Positions 25,757-35,076 of a stretch of 64,000 nucleotides of DNA are shown piece by piece (position 1 is the stretch's first letter; every line of letters starts with the position of its first letter). Position numbers and translations under genes: made by a program. Origin of the DNA: Prevotella sp. P6B1 (GTDB taxonomy: Bacteria; Bacteroidota; Bacteroidia; Bacteroidales; Bacteroidaceae); assembly GCF_000702825.1 (NCBI RefSeq), contig NZ_JNKF01000011.1, positions 62,001-126,000 of the forward strand, read 5' to 3'. Under the pieces are notes generated by a model that saw only the letters and a program-made list of their open reading frames with translations, had not been told where the DNA came from and made no database searches.

Positions 25757-26595
25757 AAGCGCTTGTTTGTTCTGTATTTGTATCTTAATTTGTTGTATAT
25801 GTATTTTATAATTGAACCATATCCTAAAGCACGCATCATACAATAGGTATCTTTGTTGAGTTTCAGAATGCGATATAAGTGGCGTACTCTATATGAAATG
25901 GTTAGATGTTTAATGTTAACAGCACCTAATGTGTTATTGCCGTGTTGACGATAATATACAAGAGGTTCTGATAAATAGGATAATACTCCATGAGCTTTTG
26001 CTGTACATAGTGTAATCCACGTATCGTGCATCGTTGCTGACGTGTATGGATATTGAATACTCTTTTTGGCAGCATGATTAAACAGCATCGTACAACCTGT
26101 AATAAGGTTGGATGCAGCTAACTCGTCGAAGGATGTTAGGAATTCAGGATGGATGCCCGAATATTTCAGAAAGGATTCTGATATCAAGTTCAATTGGGAA
26201 TCAACAACGAAAAGGTCAGAAAAAACAATGATAGGCTTGTTTCCTCCATATTTGAGCTCTTCGCTGTTCATTTGCTCAACTTCTTTTTCTATCTTGTCTT
26301 TTTTCCAAACGTCATCCTGGTCTGAAAACATATAATAAGTTGCATCTACTCTTTCCAATAAACTCATGAAATTCTTCATGGCTCCTCCTTGGGGAGGATA
26401 GTTGAGAAAGGTGATCTGATTGGGATGCTTTTCTGCATATTCTTGCAAGATGCTACAGGTCTGGTCCGTTGAGCCATCATCGTGTATATAGAGGTGCCAC
26501 AGTTCATATGTCTGTGACAAAATGGAGTTAATTTGCTCTCTTATATATTTCTCTCCATTATATGTTGCCATTAAGATGCCGACTTGTTCTCTCAT
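25753..26595 (-). CDS. Glycosyltransferase family 2 (first of pair)
   Basis: A 280-residue GT-A enzyme: GILMATYNGEKYIREQI at the start, HDDGSTDQT, SDQDDVWKKDKI and the YYRQHGNNTLG segment. It would transfer one sugar of the repeat unit. It overlaps the polymerase gene before it by 4 bases and the next GT2 by 4 bases. Confidence 0.88.
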   Translation of the reverse strand: MREQVGILMATYNGEKYIREQINSILSQTYELWHLYIHDDGSTDQTCSILQEYAEKHPNQITFLNYPPQGGAMKNFMSLLERVDATYYMFSDQDDVWKKDKIEKEVEQMNSEELKYGGNKPIIVFSDLFVVDSQLNLISESFLKYSGIHPEFLTSFDELAASNLITGCTMLFNHAAKKSIQYPYTSATMHDTWITLCTAKAHGVLSYLSEPLVYYRQHGNNTLGAVNIKHLTISYRVRHLYRILKLNKDTYCMMRALGYGSIIKYIYNKLRYKYRTNKRL

Positions 26596-27794
26596 TGTGT
26601 AGTGCTGAATTGTTTGGTGATTTTCTCCCTGTATGAATATGCAATCAGTAGTGCTAACATTCCTGTGGACGATAATAATAGAGGGTTGGTACCAGCTATC
26701 GCAAGATAAGCTACATAGGTCCAGAAAAGAGAAAAGGTCAGATTATCTGCACGATATTTCCATAATGAAATAAGAGGAAAGGCAAACACACCAATAATTG
26801 GTAGTGAGAATAATCCAAACCAGCGTATAAGATCAAGATAAGACCACTCGGTTTGAAATACCCAGCTACCAAAACCTTCTGTAAAGAAGTTGGCTCCAGG
26901 TCCTTGACCAGTGATTAATATCCAAGGATTGTTCTCGAATAATTCGATATAGGATACGATGTGTCCGTATTTGATGGCATTTGAATACTCTTGTGTCTCG
27001 CTGGCCAGAATCAGAATTGTAGATACGAATATGATAGCACCAATGAAGAAAAGTGGATAGAATATTCTTTTTGCTTGAGGGTTATTCCTATATATACTGA
27101 ATAAACATATACCTATGATAAAGAATGGTATCAGCATGGTGCTACGTGTGCCGCTGAATAGGAAATAGAATAGTATGAAAATAAAAGTCAGAAATGAACC
27201 AAACGTTCTAAGACGCTTATCGATAAATTTGTAGAAGTAGAATGTCACCACCAAGAACATTGCCACTGTTGATTTGAGGTACATTAAAAAGAATTCGTGC
27301 CCCCAGAACCATCTTCTTGTCATGAAGATGCTTTCATTCTCAATAGAATCAGTATTGTATAATATTCCTTCAACCTCAGGAAATATTAATATCAGACAGA
27401 AAAAAGTATCCATTAATATACAGCAGAAGAGGGTAGGAATGCGCGAAAGGTTTAATAAATCAAACTCGCGTACCCATAGCAGCAGAATGATAGGGGAGAT
27501 TGACTTGAAAATATGTAGTACATCTTCGGTATCAATATTCCTCATATTTATTGCGGCTATTAGCCAAGGTATTAAAACTGCCAGGAACATCATGCAGATT
27601 AAAGGCAGTTTTGAGAAGTCTGGCTTATAAAAGATAATGCAGAATGCTGTTAGCAATATAAACAGGATGTCTTTTTTATGCAGTAAGGTGTTGGCTGGGT
27701 CAATAAGGATTACGAATATCAGCATCAGAAACAGAGCGTTCCCAATAAAGCGTATGATATCCTTTATGTTTATTTTCCCTAATTTAAGCATCAT
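26592..27794 (-). CDS. O-antigen polymerase-like (Wzy) membrane protein
   Basis: A 400-residue protein with about ten membrane segments and a large loop near residues 290-330 (GQGPGANFFTEGFG), the pattern of Wzy polymerases and O-antigen ligases. It would join lipid-linked repeat units in the periplasm. Sequence is too variable in this family to be certain, but the place between Wzz and the glycosyltransferases supports it. Confidence 0.75.
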   Translation of the reverse strand: MMLKLGKINIKDIIRFIGNALFLMLIFVILIDPANTLLHKKDILFILLTAFCIIFYKPDFSKLPLICMMFLAVLIPWLIAAINMRNIDTEDVLHIFKSISPIILLLWVREFDLLNLSRIPTLFCCILMDTFFCLILIFPEVEGILYNTDSIENESIFMTRRWFWGHEFFLMYLKSTVAMFLVVTFYFYKFIDKRLRTFGSFLTFIFILFYFLFSGTRSTMLIPFFIIGICLFSIYRNNPQAKRIFYPLFFIGAIIFVSTILILASETQEYSNAIKYGHIVSYIELFENNPWILITGQGPGANFFTEGFGSWVFQTEWSYLDLIRWFGLFSLPIIGVFAFPLISLWKYRADNLTFSLFWTYVAYLAIAGTNPLLLSSTGMLALLIAYSYREKITKQFSTTQ

Positions 27795-28863
27795 ATTTAT
27801 ATAGAATCCATGCGGATGTGCCCATAAACGCTATAATCATAAAGGCTAATGTGATAAGCATCGTCTTGGGTGAGGATTTCCTGATAGGGACTATGGCTGG
27901 TTCAATAACAGCATAGACAGGAGTACGTTCTAATACTTTTCCTTTGGCAATTTGAAGTTGTTGTAATAGCTGTGTGCAGATGTTGAATTTTATCTGCATC
28001 TGATTCTCGAGTTCTTCCTCCTTTGTTGAATATGATTTCATTGAGATTCTATCATGTGCGTCAGAATAAGATGCATATCGTATTCTGGCTTTATCATATT
28101 CTATTTCTGCCTTGTTGTATAGATCCTGTAGATAGGCTACGTCGTGTCTGGCTTTTGATGTGCGATAATTTATGATGAACGACTGCAGGCGGTTGCTTAC
28201 AGAGTCAACCAATTCTGTACTAATGAGTGGGTCTTGAGCTGTGGCTGTGATGGTGATAAAACCATCTTTGGGATCAAGCTTACATGTTAACATGTTTTCT
28301 ATTTGTTCGGCTATCTTCCATTCTTCTTGTGAAAGATAGTTCGAAGGTTTAACCTTTTCCGATAATTGGGGGGCGCTATTATTGCTTGATAATAATTTCA
28401 TTGGATTCAACATGCACCACCAAGGTTCTTTCTGATGACTCTTGCAGTATTCGTATAATGTTGTTTTAAGGCTGCCGTCAAGCGACGTTACCTGAATGTC
28501 GAAGATGCTGACAATGAACTTCTTTGACTTTAAGATGTTAGGATAGTACATGGGACTTATTGCATCTTCGCTTAAATTAATATCGGCACCAATCAATGAG
28601 GTTAATGTGCTGAGGCCACCTAATGAGTTGGTTCCATTACTACTTTCTGGCGAAAGCATAACCCTTGACTTGTACTGTTTTGGAATACTGAATGATACAA
28701 TTATTCCAAATATGAATGCAATACCACATGTAATGAAGTATAGCCTCTTATAGCTTAGTATCAATCGGATCATATCGATGATACTCATATCACTTAGCTG
28801 TTTCTTAGAATCTGTAGTCATTTCTTTATTTTGATTATTGTGAGAACTTGTTATAATGCCCAT
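27784..28863 (-). CDS. Chain-length determinant (Wzz-like)
   Basis: A 359-residue protein with a membrane helix near residues 36-60 ending FSIPKQYKS, a long helical periplasmic region, and a second membrane helix at the C-terminus (about 330-355): the Wzz layout. It sets polysaccharide length. ATG at 28863 has a purine-rich AAAGGG upstream; an internal start at 28821 is possible. Overlaps both neighbours. Confidence 0.85.
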   Translation of the reverse strand: MGIITSSHNNQNKEMTTDSKKQLSDMSIIDMIRLILSYKRLYFITCGIAFIFGIIVSFSIPKQYKSRVMLSPESSNGTNSLGGLSTLTSLIGADINLSEDAISPMYYPNILKSKKFIVSIFDIQVTSLDGSLKTTLYEYCKSHQKEPWWCMLNPMKLLSSNNSAPQLSEKVKPSNYLSQEEWKIAEQIENMLTCKLDPKDGFITITATAQDPLISTELVDSVSNRLQSFIINYRTSKARHDVAYLQDLYNKAEIEYDKARIRYASYSDAHDRISMKSYSTKEEELENQMQIKFNICTQLLQQLQIAKGKVLERTPVYAVIEPAIVPIRKSSPKTMLITLAFMIIAFMGTSAWILYKYDA

Positions 28864-30185
28864 ATCCCTTTCGCTTTATGGTTGATGAGCTTACAGAATT
28901 GCATTCTGTTTACTATCAGACCAGGTATGTTGACAAAGCACATGACTGCAATAAACCATATTATATTGTGGGTCAACGATGTTACTAAATATGCTAATGG
29001 AATAAAAACAATTGCTGCACCTGTTGAGAAATACAATTGAAGGCGTAACTTACCCAAACCATTTAAAAAATAGCTGTAACGCATACTGTATATCAGAATA
29101 AAGATGTAGCAAGCCATGATAATGCTCATATTGAGGTCGATGCTTATTATCTGCCCAATCCATATGGCATAAACGTATTTCGAGACGAGTATCATGATAA
29201 TCATACCGATGAGTATGCCTATCAGCATGATTCGTAATTTCTTGGTAGCCTGTCGTATCCATTGCATGTCTTTTTTCTCATAGGCATCAGTAGTCGCATT
29301 CCAGAATGGCATGCATATGACAGTAAATACAACAAGCATGATGCTGAAATAGCGATAGGTGATTTGATATGGTGTCACCATGTCAGGTGAGAATAGCTTA
29401 GAGATGAGCAGATTGGAGCTTGCAAACAGTATAATCCCTGATATCTGAATGATAAAGAAATGCAATCCTGTTTTGATAATAGTTCTTGCTTCAGTCAGAT
29501 CAACAAACTTGAGCGAAGGACGCAGTTGTGGGTATTTATAGTAGAATGTATATGGTATAGATAATAAATAGATAACAAGAGGAGCAATAGTGTTGACTAA
29601 GGCAATCTGCATTAAGGAATGACTTCCTTTGTAATAGACAATATAAGTGCCAATAAGGGCTAATGACTGACCAATGACTATTAACAGATTGCTGATGGCT
29701 GGCAACTGAAGTCCCATGTAGATGTTGCCTATCAATTTAAAAACAAAAGAGGTGCAAACAAATAATAATGTGACTATCAGTATTTGGTCGAGATTGTCAA
29801 CTATCGAGGGTGAAACGTTGAAAAAACTGTAGGTGTCACATGCAAGAATGAGAGCTATAAGAGCAAACAGGATAGGGATGATAATACATATTAACAAGAC
29901 AAAGGTCGACGATATTATTCGCCTGGTACGATATGTGTCATCATGAGCCATATATTCTGCAACTTTGTTTCGTAATCCATTGCCTAATCCTACATCCATA
30001 TTGTCTATCCATACCAACATGCTGCTGATGGTTAGCCAGATTCCATTCTTGTAGACACCCAGGCAATGAAGTGTTGCAGGAACCATGAGTAATAGGACAA
30101 GAGCCGACCATCCTTTTATTAAAAAGGACGCTATAATGTTCTTCTTCAGTAGGATAGAACGTTGTTGGCTACTTGATAGGCTCAT
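28851..30185 (-). CDS. Polysaccharide flippase (Wzx-like)
   Basis: A 444-residue protein with about 12-14 membrane segments, of the polysaccharide transporter/MATE-like superfamily. It begins SLSSSQQRSILLKKNIIASFL and has the DNMDVGLGNGLRNKVAEY loop near residue 55-75. It would flip lipid-linked repeat units. It sits 11 bases after the SLBB export gene and overlaps the Wzz-like gene. Confidence 0.85.
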   Translation of the reverse strand: MSLSSSQQRSILLKKNIIASFLIKGWSALVLLLMVPATLHCLGVYKNGIWLTISSMLVWIDNMDVGLGNGLRNKVAEYMAHDDTYRTRRIISSTFVLLICIIIPILFALIALILACDTYSFFNVSPSIVDNLDQILIVTLLFVCTSFVFKLIGNIYMGLQLPAISNLLIVIGQSLALIGTYIVYYKGSHSLMQIALVNTIAPLVIYLLSIPYTFYYKYPQLRPSLKFVDLTEARTIIKTGLHFFIIQISGIILFASSNLLISKLFSPDMVTPYQITYRYFSIMLVVFTVICMPFWNATTDAYEKKDMQWIRQATKKLRIMLIGILIGMIIMILVSKYVYAIWIGQIISIDLNMSIIMACYIFILIYSMRYSYFLNGLGKLRLQLYFSTGAAIVFIPLAYLVTSLTHNIIWFIAVMCFVNIPGLIVNRMQFCKLINHKAKGIWAL

Positions 30186-30196
30186 TTCGCTTTCTT

Positions 30197-32725
30197 TTAC
30201 TTTGTCAGGTTTGCGATGGTGGCTATCATGGTGCCGAGAGAGGCGGCGCTGGTGCCGATGCTAAGCCACTCTTGGAGGCCTAAGCCGCGACGGGCGCGTT
30301 TGGTGGGTACTACTATCTGGCAGCCTGGGCGAGGCTTGTGCTTACGATCGGCTTTGGCCACCATACCGTTCATATAGATAATGATGGTCTGGCTCTTCTT
30401 GGCAGTCGATGTGGTACCACCTGCCAGATTGATGTAATACTTGGCGTCTTTATTCTCCTTGAATCGTACGGTGTTGGGATAGAGCACCTCGCCGTTAATC
30501 TTTACGGTGCCATCGTAGCGTGGTACTACTATACGATCGCCTTCGCGCAGTATGGGGTCGTCATCGCTACCTGGGTTCTTCAGGGCTTTATCCAGCTCGA
30601 TACCAACGGGATAGGTGGCGTTGGTGAGTAGTTTTTTCACGTCGATAGAGTCTTTGCCTGAGTTGCGCTGGGCTGTGCGAAGCATTACTTCCATCATGTC
30701 GCGCTCATCCTGTGTCATCAGACGTAGCAGTTTGGCGCCTTCTGTGTAAGCCCGATTGGTCAGACCACCAGCCAGACGGACGACGTCACTCAGTCGCTGT
30801 CCCTTGTCGGATAGGGCATAGATGCCTTCAAACTGCACTTCGCCTTCGATAGTGATGTTTTGCTGTTCAGTATAGTTAGGCGAACGGCGTACATATACTT
30901 CGTCGTATGGCTGGAGGGTGAAGTCGGGCTGGTCGCTGATGGTGAAGTCGGGATTCAGCTTGAAACTGAAGTTCTGGGCTATCAGGTCGGTGGCTTCTGT
31001 GGCATTGGCGTCGACTATTCGACGGGCTACGTCGACCTTGACCAGTGAGGCTGCTTCAGTAGGACCTCCGGCCTGCAGAATCAGGTCTTCGATGGTTTCG
31101 TTTTCTGCATATCTGTAAACGCCAGGATAGGCCACCTCACCATTGATGGTAACGGTTTTCTGCTCGTTTCGCTCCTGATAGCTGGCGATGTAGATGACGT
31201 CTTCGTTCTGTAGGGCGACATCGGGCACGGTGCCTTCGAGGATGCCTCTGATGTCGAGGCTTTTCACTTCGAGGGTGCGGTCTGTCTTCATGCGATGCAT
31301 TACGGCGTGTTGTGAGATTGCACCTTCTTTAAGCCCTGCGGCAGCTTCGATCAATGCCTTGACTGTTGAAATCTGTCCGCCTACCTGATACATGCCAGGT
31401 CGGAATACAGCACCTTTAATCTCGACCATATTCTGATAGCGGGCCAGGGTCGAGTCGACGCTTACGGAGTCCTCGTCCATTAGCTTGAAAGTATTCAGAT
31501 CGAACTCGCCAACACTGAATACGGAATATTGCTGACCAGCTTTGCGATTGATACGTATAGCTTTGGTATAGGCATCGCCAGTAAATCCGCCTGCATAGCG
31601 GAGTAGGGTGGCTGCACTCTCGTTGTGCTTCATTTCATAGTACATAGGGCGTTTCACCTTTCCAGTGATGTTTACCAGTGCTTCGTATGGACTTACCGTT
31701 ACTACATCGTTATCTTGCAGACGAACATCGCCTGTCAACTTGCCGTTCAGCAGGAAATCGTAGACATCGACGTTTGAAAGCAATCGCCCGTTTCTGAATA
31801 CTTTGACGTTTCGCAGAGTACCGATTTCGTTAGGTCCGCCAGCCATGTAGAGGGCATTGTAAACAGAGGCAAAGGCCGACATGGTGTAAGTGCCAGGCAC
31901 CTTTACCTCGCCCATCACACTGATGGTGATGGTTCGAGTCTGTCCAAGGGTTAGCTCTATTTTCGAATCTAAAAAGCGTGGCCCGATTACACGTTTCAGT
32001 TTGGCCTTGGCAGCGCTTACTGAGAGCCCGCCCAATTGTATGAGTCCGATGCCGTCGATGGTGATGGTGCCATCGGGCGAGATGGTTTCTGTGACACTCT
32101 CTTGCGAGGCGCCCCAGATGTCGATATTTACCACATCGCCAGGTCCCAGCCGGTAGTTCTGTGGTGTGGCAAGATTCATGCTGCTTTCGAAGGTCAGATT
32201 CTTGTTGTTGAACACGTCGTGACCAAATATCTTGCGCTTCTCTGGCTTTTCTTTCTCGTAGAAGTATTTGAGAGAGTCGGGCATCATAAAGTCGATAGCA
32301 TCGTCCATCTCCATATAGTCGGCATCATATTCGTCGTATGTATGCTTCTGTATCTGATTATTCTTTTTGGTGTCTTTAATTCTGAACTGCGAGGCGTTTT
32401 TCTTGTCGAGCGCCTTTTGTTCTTCGCGCTTCTCGCTGTTCGATTCGCGCATGCGACTCTTCACATCCTTCGAACCGGCTGTGATATCCTTGCCTCCCAA
32501 TGTACCGTTATTTACCTGCTTCTGATACTTCTTCTGGATGCGGCGTATCTGGTCGATGGTAACGCCACGCTGCATGAGTTGGGTGACAATCTCCTGACGC
32601 GACTTACCTCTGGTATTCTGCTCAATGACGTAGTCCATCACCTGATTGTCGGTCATGCCCGATTGTGCCCAGCTGGCTGTAGCTGCCAGCATGAGTGGTA
32701 TAATGAGTGCAAATAACTTCTTCAT
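30197..32725 (-). CDS. SLBB-domain polysaccharide export protein (Wza-like)
   Basis: An 842-residue protein with a signal peptide ending near SWAQ. After a charged, coiled linker (residues about 75-145) comes the poly_export domain (YRLGPGDVVNIDIWG), then about six SLBB repeats (for example VMGEVKVPGTYTMSA, INGEVAYPGVYRYAE, IEGEVQFEGIYALSD). The C-terminus ends in a hydrophobic helix. It would form the outer-membrane export channel. It heads the cluster; composition is more GC-rich than the following membrane-protein genes. Confidence 0.88.
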   Translation of the reverse strand: MKKLFALIIPLMLAATASWAQSGMTDNQVMDYVIEQNTRGKSRQEIVTQLMQRGVTIDQIRRIQKKYQKQVNNGTLGGKDITAGSKDVKSRMRESNSEKREEQKALDKKNASQFRIKDTKKNNQIQKHTYDEYDADYMEMDDAIDFMMPDSLKYFYEKEKPEKRKIFGHDVFNNKNLTFESSMNLATPQNYRLGPGDVVNIDIWGASQESVTETISPDGTITIDGIGLIQLGGLSVSAAKAKLKRVIGPRFLDSKIELTLGQTRTITISVMGEVKVPGTYTMSAFASVYNALYMAGGPNEIGTLRNVKVFRNGRLLSNVDVYDFLLNGKLTGDVRLQDNDVVTVSPYEALVNITGKVKRPMYYEMKHNESAATLLRYAGGFTGDAYTKAIRINRKAGQQYSVFSVGEFDLNTFKLMDEDSVSVDSTLARYQNMVEIKGAVFRPGMYQVGGQISTVKALIEAAAGLKEGAISQHAVMHRMKTDRTLEVKSLDIRGILEGTVPDVALQNEDVIYIASYQERNEQKTVTINGEVAYPGVYRYAENETIEDLILQAGGPTEAASLVKVDVARRIVDANATEATDLIAQNFSFKLNPDFTISDQPDFTLQPYDEVYVRRSPNYTEQQNITIEGEVQFEGIYALSDKGQRLSDVVRLAGGLTNRAYTEGAKLLRLMTQDERDMMEVMLRTAQRNSGKDSIDVKKLLTNATYPVGIELDKALKNPGSDDDPILREGDRIVVPRYDGTVKINGEVLYPNTVRFKENKDAKYYINLAGGTTSTAKKSQTIIIYMNGMVAKADRKHKPRPGCQIVVPTKRARRGLGLQEWLSIGTSAASLGTMIATIANLTK

Positions 32726-32828
32726 ATCGTTGAGTTTATTTTATACGTACATATTTATTATAATAACTATTTGTGGCGCTTTTTATTGTTTTTTGAGGGC
32801 AAAAATACTAAATTTATGGCTAAAAATA

Positions 32829-32858
32829 TTGTTTGTAGCGGAAAAAGTGCTATCTTTG
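32829..32858 (+). promoter_or_regulatory. ssrA promoter
   Basis: TTG at 32829-32831, 19 bases, TATCTTTG at 32851-32858. The RNA start would be about 42 bases before the mature 5' end. Confidence 0.75.
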
Positions 32859-32906
32859 CAGGCGAAATCGCAAGCGAGCGTTTCTCGTTACGACGATTTT
32901 CATCTT

Positions 32907-33304
32907 GGGGTTGACTGGATTTGACGGCGAGATGAAATGGTACGTAAGCACGCGGAGGCTTCTTTGGTTCCCTCCATAATCTGAGTCAAGGAAATTATAA
33001 TTGGCAACAATGAGTATGCTCTCGCTGCCTAATCGAAGTATAGTAGATTACTGGCTTTATTCCTTTACAAGGTAGAGGAACGAGACGTCGCTCCGAGGAT
33101 GTGGTTCCGAATCCAGAGATCAAGCGGCGCAGGTTAAATCGGAAATAGTCCATGTAGGCTCCGATGCAGGGATGAAGCTTTAGGAGATAAGGTTGCAGTT
33201 GGTGGCTTGGGTCTTGCTGCAGCTCGAAAATGAAGGCCAAGATAAGCGTGTAGAAAGCGTATGGTTTCCTTGTGCGGACGAGGGTTCGACTCCCTCCAGC
33301 TCCA
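32907..33304 (+). ncRNA. ssrA: tmRNA (transfer-messenger RNA)
   Basis: The 5' end GGGGTTGACTGGATTTGACGG and the 3' end, a T-arm (gaggg-ttcgact-ccctc) plus CAGCTCC-A, pair as the tRNA-like acceptor stem. The tag frame at 33003-33032 reads GNNEYALAA-stop (GGC to TAA). CCA is not encoded (CTT follows), so it must be added. It rescues stalled ribosomes with SmpB and marks the product for proteolysis. The mature ends are set from pairing and could be off by a base. Confidence 0.95.
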
Positions 33305-33317
33305 CTTTAATTAAAAC

Positions 33318-33350
33318 AGAGGATATGTCTGAGTATCAGGCATATCCTCT
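33318..33350 (+). terminator. ssrA terminator
   Basis: Stem agaggatatg / catatcctct (10 bp) with a T-rich tail directly downstream of the tmRNA. Confidence 0.8.
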
Positions 33351-33355
33351 TTGCT

Positions 33356-33520
33356 TTATTTCTCAATCAACCAGTATTCTATGTGGTTGGTTTTGCATTT
33401 ACTCTTAAAGTTGAACTGCACATCGTTCAAGGCGTTGCCTATCTTTTGGAAGGGTGTTTCTGGGTCGAAGTTGGCATAGCGGTTGGCTAACAGCTGACTG
33501 ATATCGCCCAGGCTCCACCA
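33356..33520 (-). pseudogene. C-terminal remnant of an unidentified gene
   Basis: The minus strand is open from a TAG boundary to TAA at 33356 and reads about 54 residues, including YANFDPETPF and HIEYWLIEK. It has no plausible start and abuts a truncated gene on the other strand at 33513-33845. I do not recognise the family. It is most simply the leftover of a deletion beside ssrA. Confidence 0.5.
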
Positions 33521-33845
33521 CTATCATACCGTAGATAGCAAACAGCTCATCAAGGAAACTGCCCAGCGCATGGGTACCCATACATCCAATGTACTTGGCG
33601 TCTTATCGAGTGTTGCCGCAGTTGTCAATTCACATTTGCGTGAGGGCGATCGTGTTCGTCTGCCAGACTGGGGCATGATGAAACTCGAGATTGAAAGCGA
33701 GAAGGTTGACAATCTCAAAGATTTTAAGGCCAAAAAGCATATCCGTGGCGTCCGCCTCCATTTCCTCCCCGAAAGCTACGAAGGCCACCAAGAACTCTAC
33801 GAAGGCATCACCTTCGAGAAAGACAAACTCTATACAGAGGAATGA
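33513..33845 (+). pseudogene. N-terminally truncated HU-like DNA-binding protein
   Basis: The frame reads HHYHTVDSKQLIKETAQRMG, then GVLSSVAAVVNSHLREGDRVRLPDWG, and ends KDKLYTEE. This is the body and tail of the Bacteroidota HU-like family with its first strand and start missing; the frame runs directly into the minus-strand remnant. A later ATG at 33570 could give 91 residues but would lack the first helix. The last 35 codons are repeated at 34625-34735. Confidence 0.65.
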
Positions 33846-33871
33846 TTATAAATCAAAAATTTGCAGAAAAG

Positions 33872-33903
33872 TTTGGAACTTTCGATTATTCTCCTTATCT
33901 TTG
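33872..33903 (+). promoter_or_regulatory. mntA-hepT promoter
   Basis: TTTG at 33872-33875, 20 bases, TATCTTTG at 33896-33903. Confidence 0.75.
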
Positions 33904-33933
33904 CGGTGATAAATATTAATAGAGGCAGTAAAA

Positions 33934-34236
33934 ATGAAAACGTCGCAAGAGTACATCGCTCTGTTACGAGAGCACAAGTCTGAGTTGCAGCAGCAGTTCG
34001 GAATTGTAAGCATGCGACTTTTTGGTTCTGTGGCTCGTGGCGATCATCACGATGGTAGCGATATTGACCTATTTGTAGTCATGCCAGCCAAATTCTTCAA
34101 CTACATTTTGGCTGCTCAGTATTTAGAGGAACTTTTGGGGTGCAAAGTCGACCTGATTCAGGATCACGACAACCTGCGTCCATTCTTCCGCGAACAAATA
34201 GAACGCGATGGCATCGATATCTTTACAGCAGCTTAG
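33934..34236 (+). CDS. mntA: MntA-type nucleotidyltransferase antitoxin
   Basis: A 100-residue minimal nucleotidyltransferase: GSVARGDHHDGSDIDLFVV holds the G-S and D-x-D catalytic residues, with a third acidic residue in CKVDLIQ. In known pairs MntA adds AMP units to a Tyr of HepT and silences it. The next gene, a HEPN protein, overlaps it by 29 bases in another frame. Promoter at 33872-33903. Confidence 0.85.
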   Translation: MKTSQEYIALLREHKSELQQQFGIVSMRLFGSVARGDHHDGSDIDLFVVMPAKFFNYILAAQYLEELLGCKVDLIQDHDNLRPFFREQIERDGIDIFTAA

Positions 34237-34618
34237 AATCGTCGAGGATACGCTAAAGCAGATCCGCGAATCAATCCGCAACTTGGAGTTGTGGAATGCT
34301 CCGTTTGGTGATGTCAACGATATGCTTACTTCGCCAGAAGGGGCTAAGACCTTAGCAGCAGATTGCATGCTGATTGAGGCAATTGGCGAAGGATTTAAAC
34401 GTATTGACGAGCGAACGCAAGGACAATTGTTGACTGCTCGTCCTGAAATTCCTTGGAAGGCTGTAAAAGGTATGCGCGACCACATAGCCCATGGTTATTT
34501 CGATATAAATAATAATATGGTGTGGGATGTGGTTAAAAACGATCTGACTCCCCTCCGTGATGCTGTAGATTATTTCTTGGAGCATCTCTATGAGATTGTT
34601 CCATTCGAAGAATTATAG
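34208..34618 (+). CDS. hepT: HepT-type HEPN toxin
   Basis: A 136-residue helical protein of the DUF86/HepT family. RDHIAHGY matches the RX4HXY motif exactly: R and H form the RNase site and the Tyr is the residue AMPylated by MntA. RPEIPWKAVKGM leads into it as usual. Overlaps mntA by 29 bases, so the stoichiometry is probably controlled by coupled translation. Fully intact. Confidence 0.85.
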   Translation: MASISLQQLRIVEDTLKQIRESIRNLELWNAPFGDVNDMLTSPEGAKTLAADCMLIEAIGEGFKRIDERTQGQLLTARPEIPWKAVKGMRDHIAHGYFDINNNMVWDVVKNDLTPLRDAVDYFLEHLYEIVPFEEL

Positions 34619-34624
34619 TAACTC

Positions 34625-34735
34625 AAAATCCTTACTGGCATCCGCCTCCACTTCCTTCCCCAAAGCTACGAAGGCAAACAAGAACTCTACGAAGGCATCA
34701 CCTTCGAGAAAGATAAGCTATATACTGAGGGTTAA
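34625..34735 (+). pseudogene. Duplicated 3' end of HU-like gene
   Basis: This encodes GIRLHFLPQSYEGKQELYEG and on to KDKLYTEG-stop, 36 codons nearly identical to the end of the truncated HU-like gene at 33513-33845. It has no start. The two copies flank mntA-hepT as a direct repeat of about 100 bp. Confidence 0.75.
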
Positions 34736-35073
34736 AAAATAGCTGCGATCTTGCGAATTTTTTCCAAGCGAGACATGAATGATTTGTCCTGCTTCATCTT
34801 CTGCATGTTGTAGTCTGCCTGCAAGCCAAGCCAGATATTGGCATCTGTACCAAGTGCAGCCTCCAGCAAAAGGGCATACTCTGTTGTAACAGGTCGCTTA
34901 CCATTCAATATCTCGTTAAACACTGTATATGATACTCCCATCTGCTGGGCCAAATCCTTTTGGGTAAGGCCGCGCGCCATAATCTCATCCTTAATCATCT
35001 CACCTGGATGAATCAACATCGATGAAGTCATGTTGTTTGCAATCTTTTCTGCTGAATTATTATCCTTAGCCAT
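34732..35073 (-). CDS. HigA/VapI-type antitoxin
   Basis: A 113-residue protein of the HigA addiction-module family: LIHPGEMIKDEIMARGLTQK at residues 20-40, the helix-turn-helix KDLAQQMGVSYTVFNEILNG, and KRPVTTEYALLLEAALGTDANIWLGLQADYNM. Normally paired with RelE/HigB, but here the upstream partner (3-base gap) is a nucleotidyltransferase and no HigB-like frame is next to it. Its stop overlaps the HU-like fragment on the other strand. Confidence 0.85.
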   Translation of the reverse strand: MAKDNNSAEKIANNMTSSMLIHPGEMIKDEIMARGLTQKDLAQQMGVSYTVFNEILNGKRPVTTEYALLLEAALGTDANIWLGLQADYNMQKMKQDKSFMSRLEKIRKIAAIF

Positions 35074-35076
35074 ATA

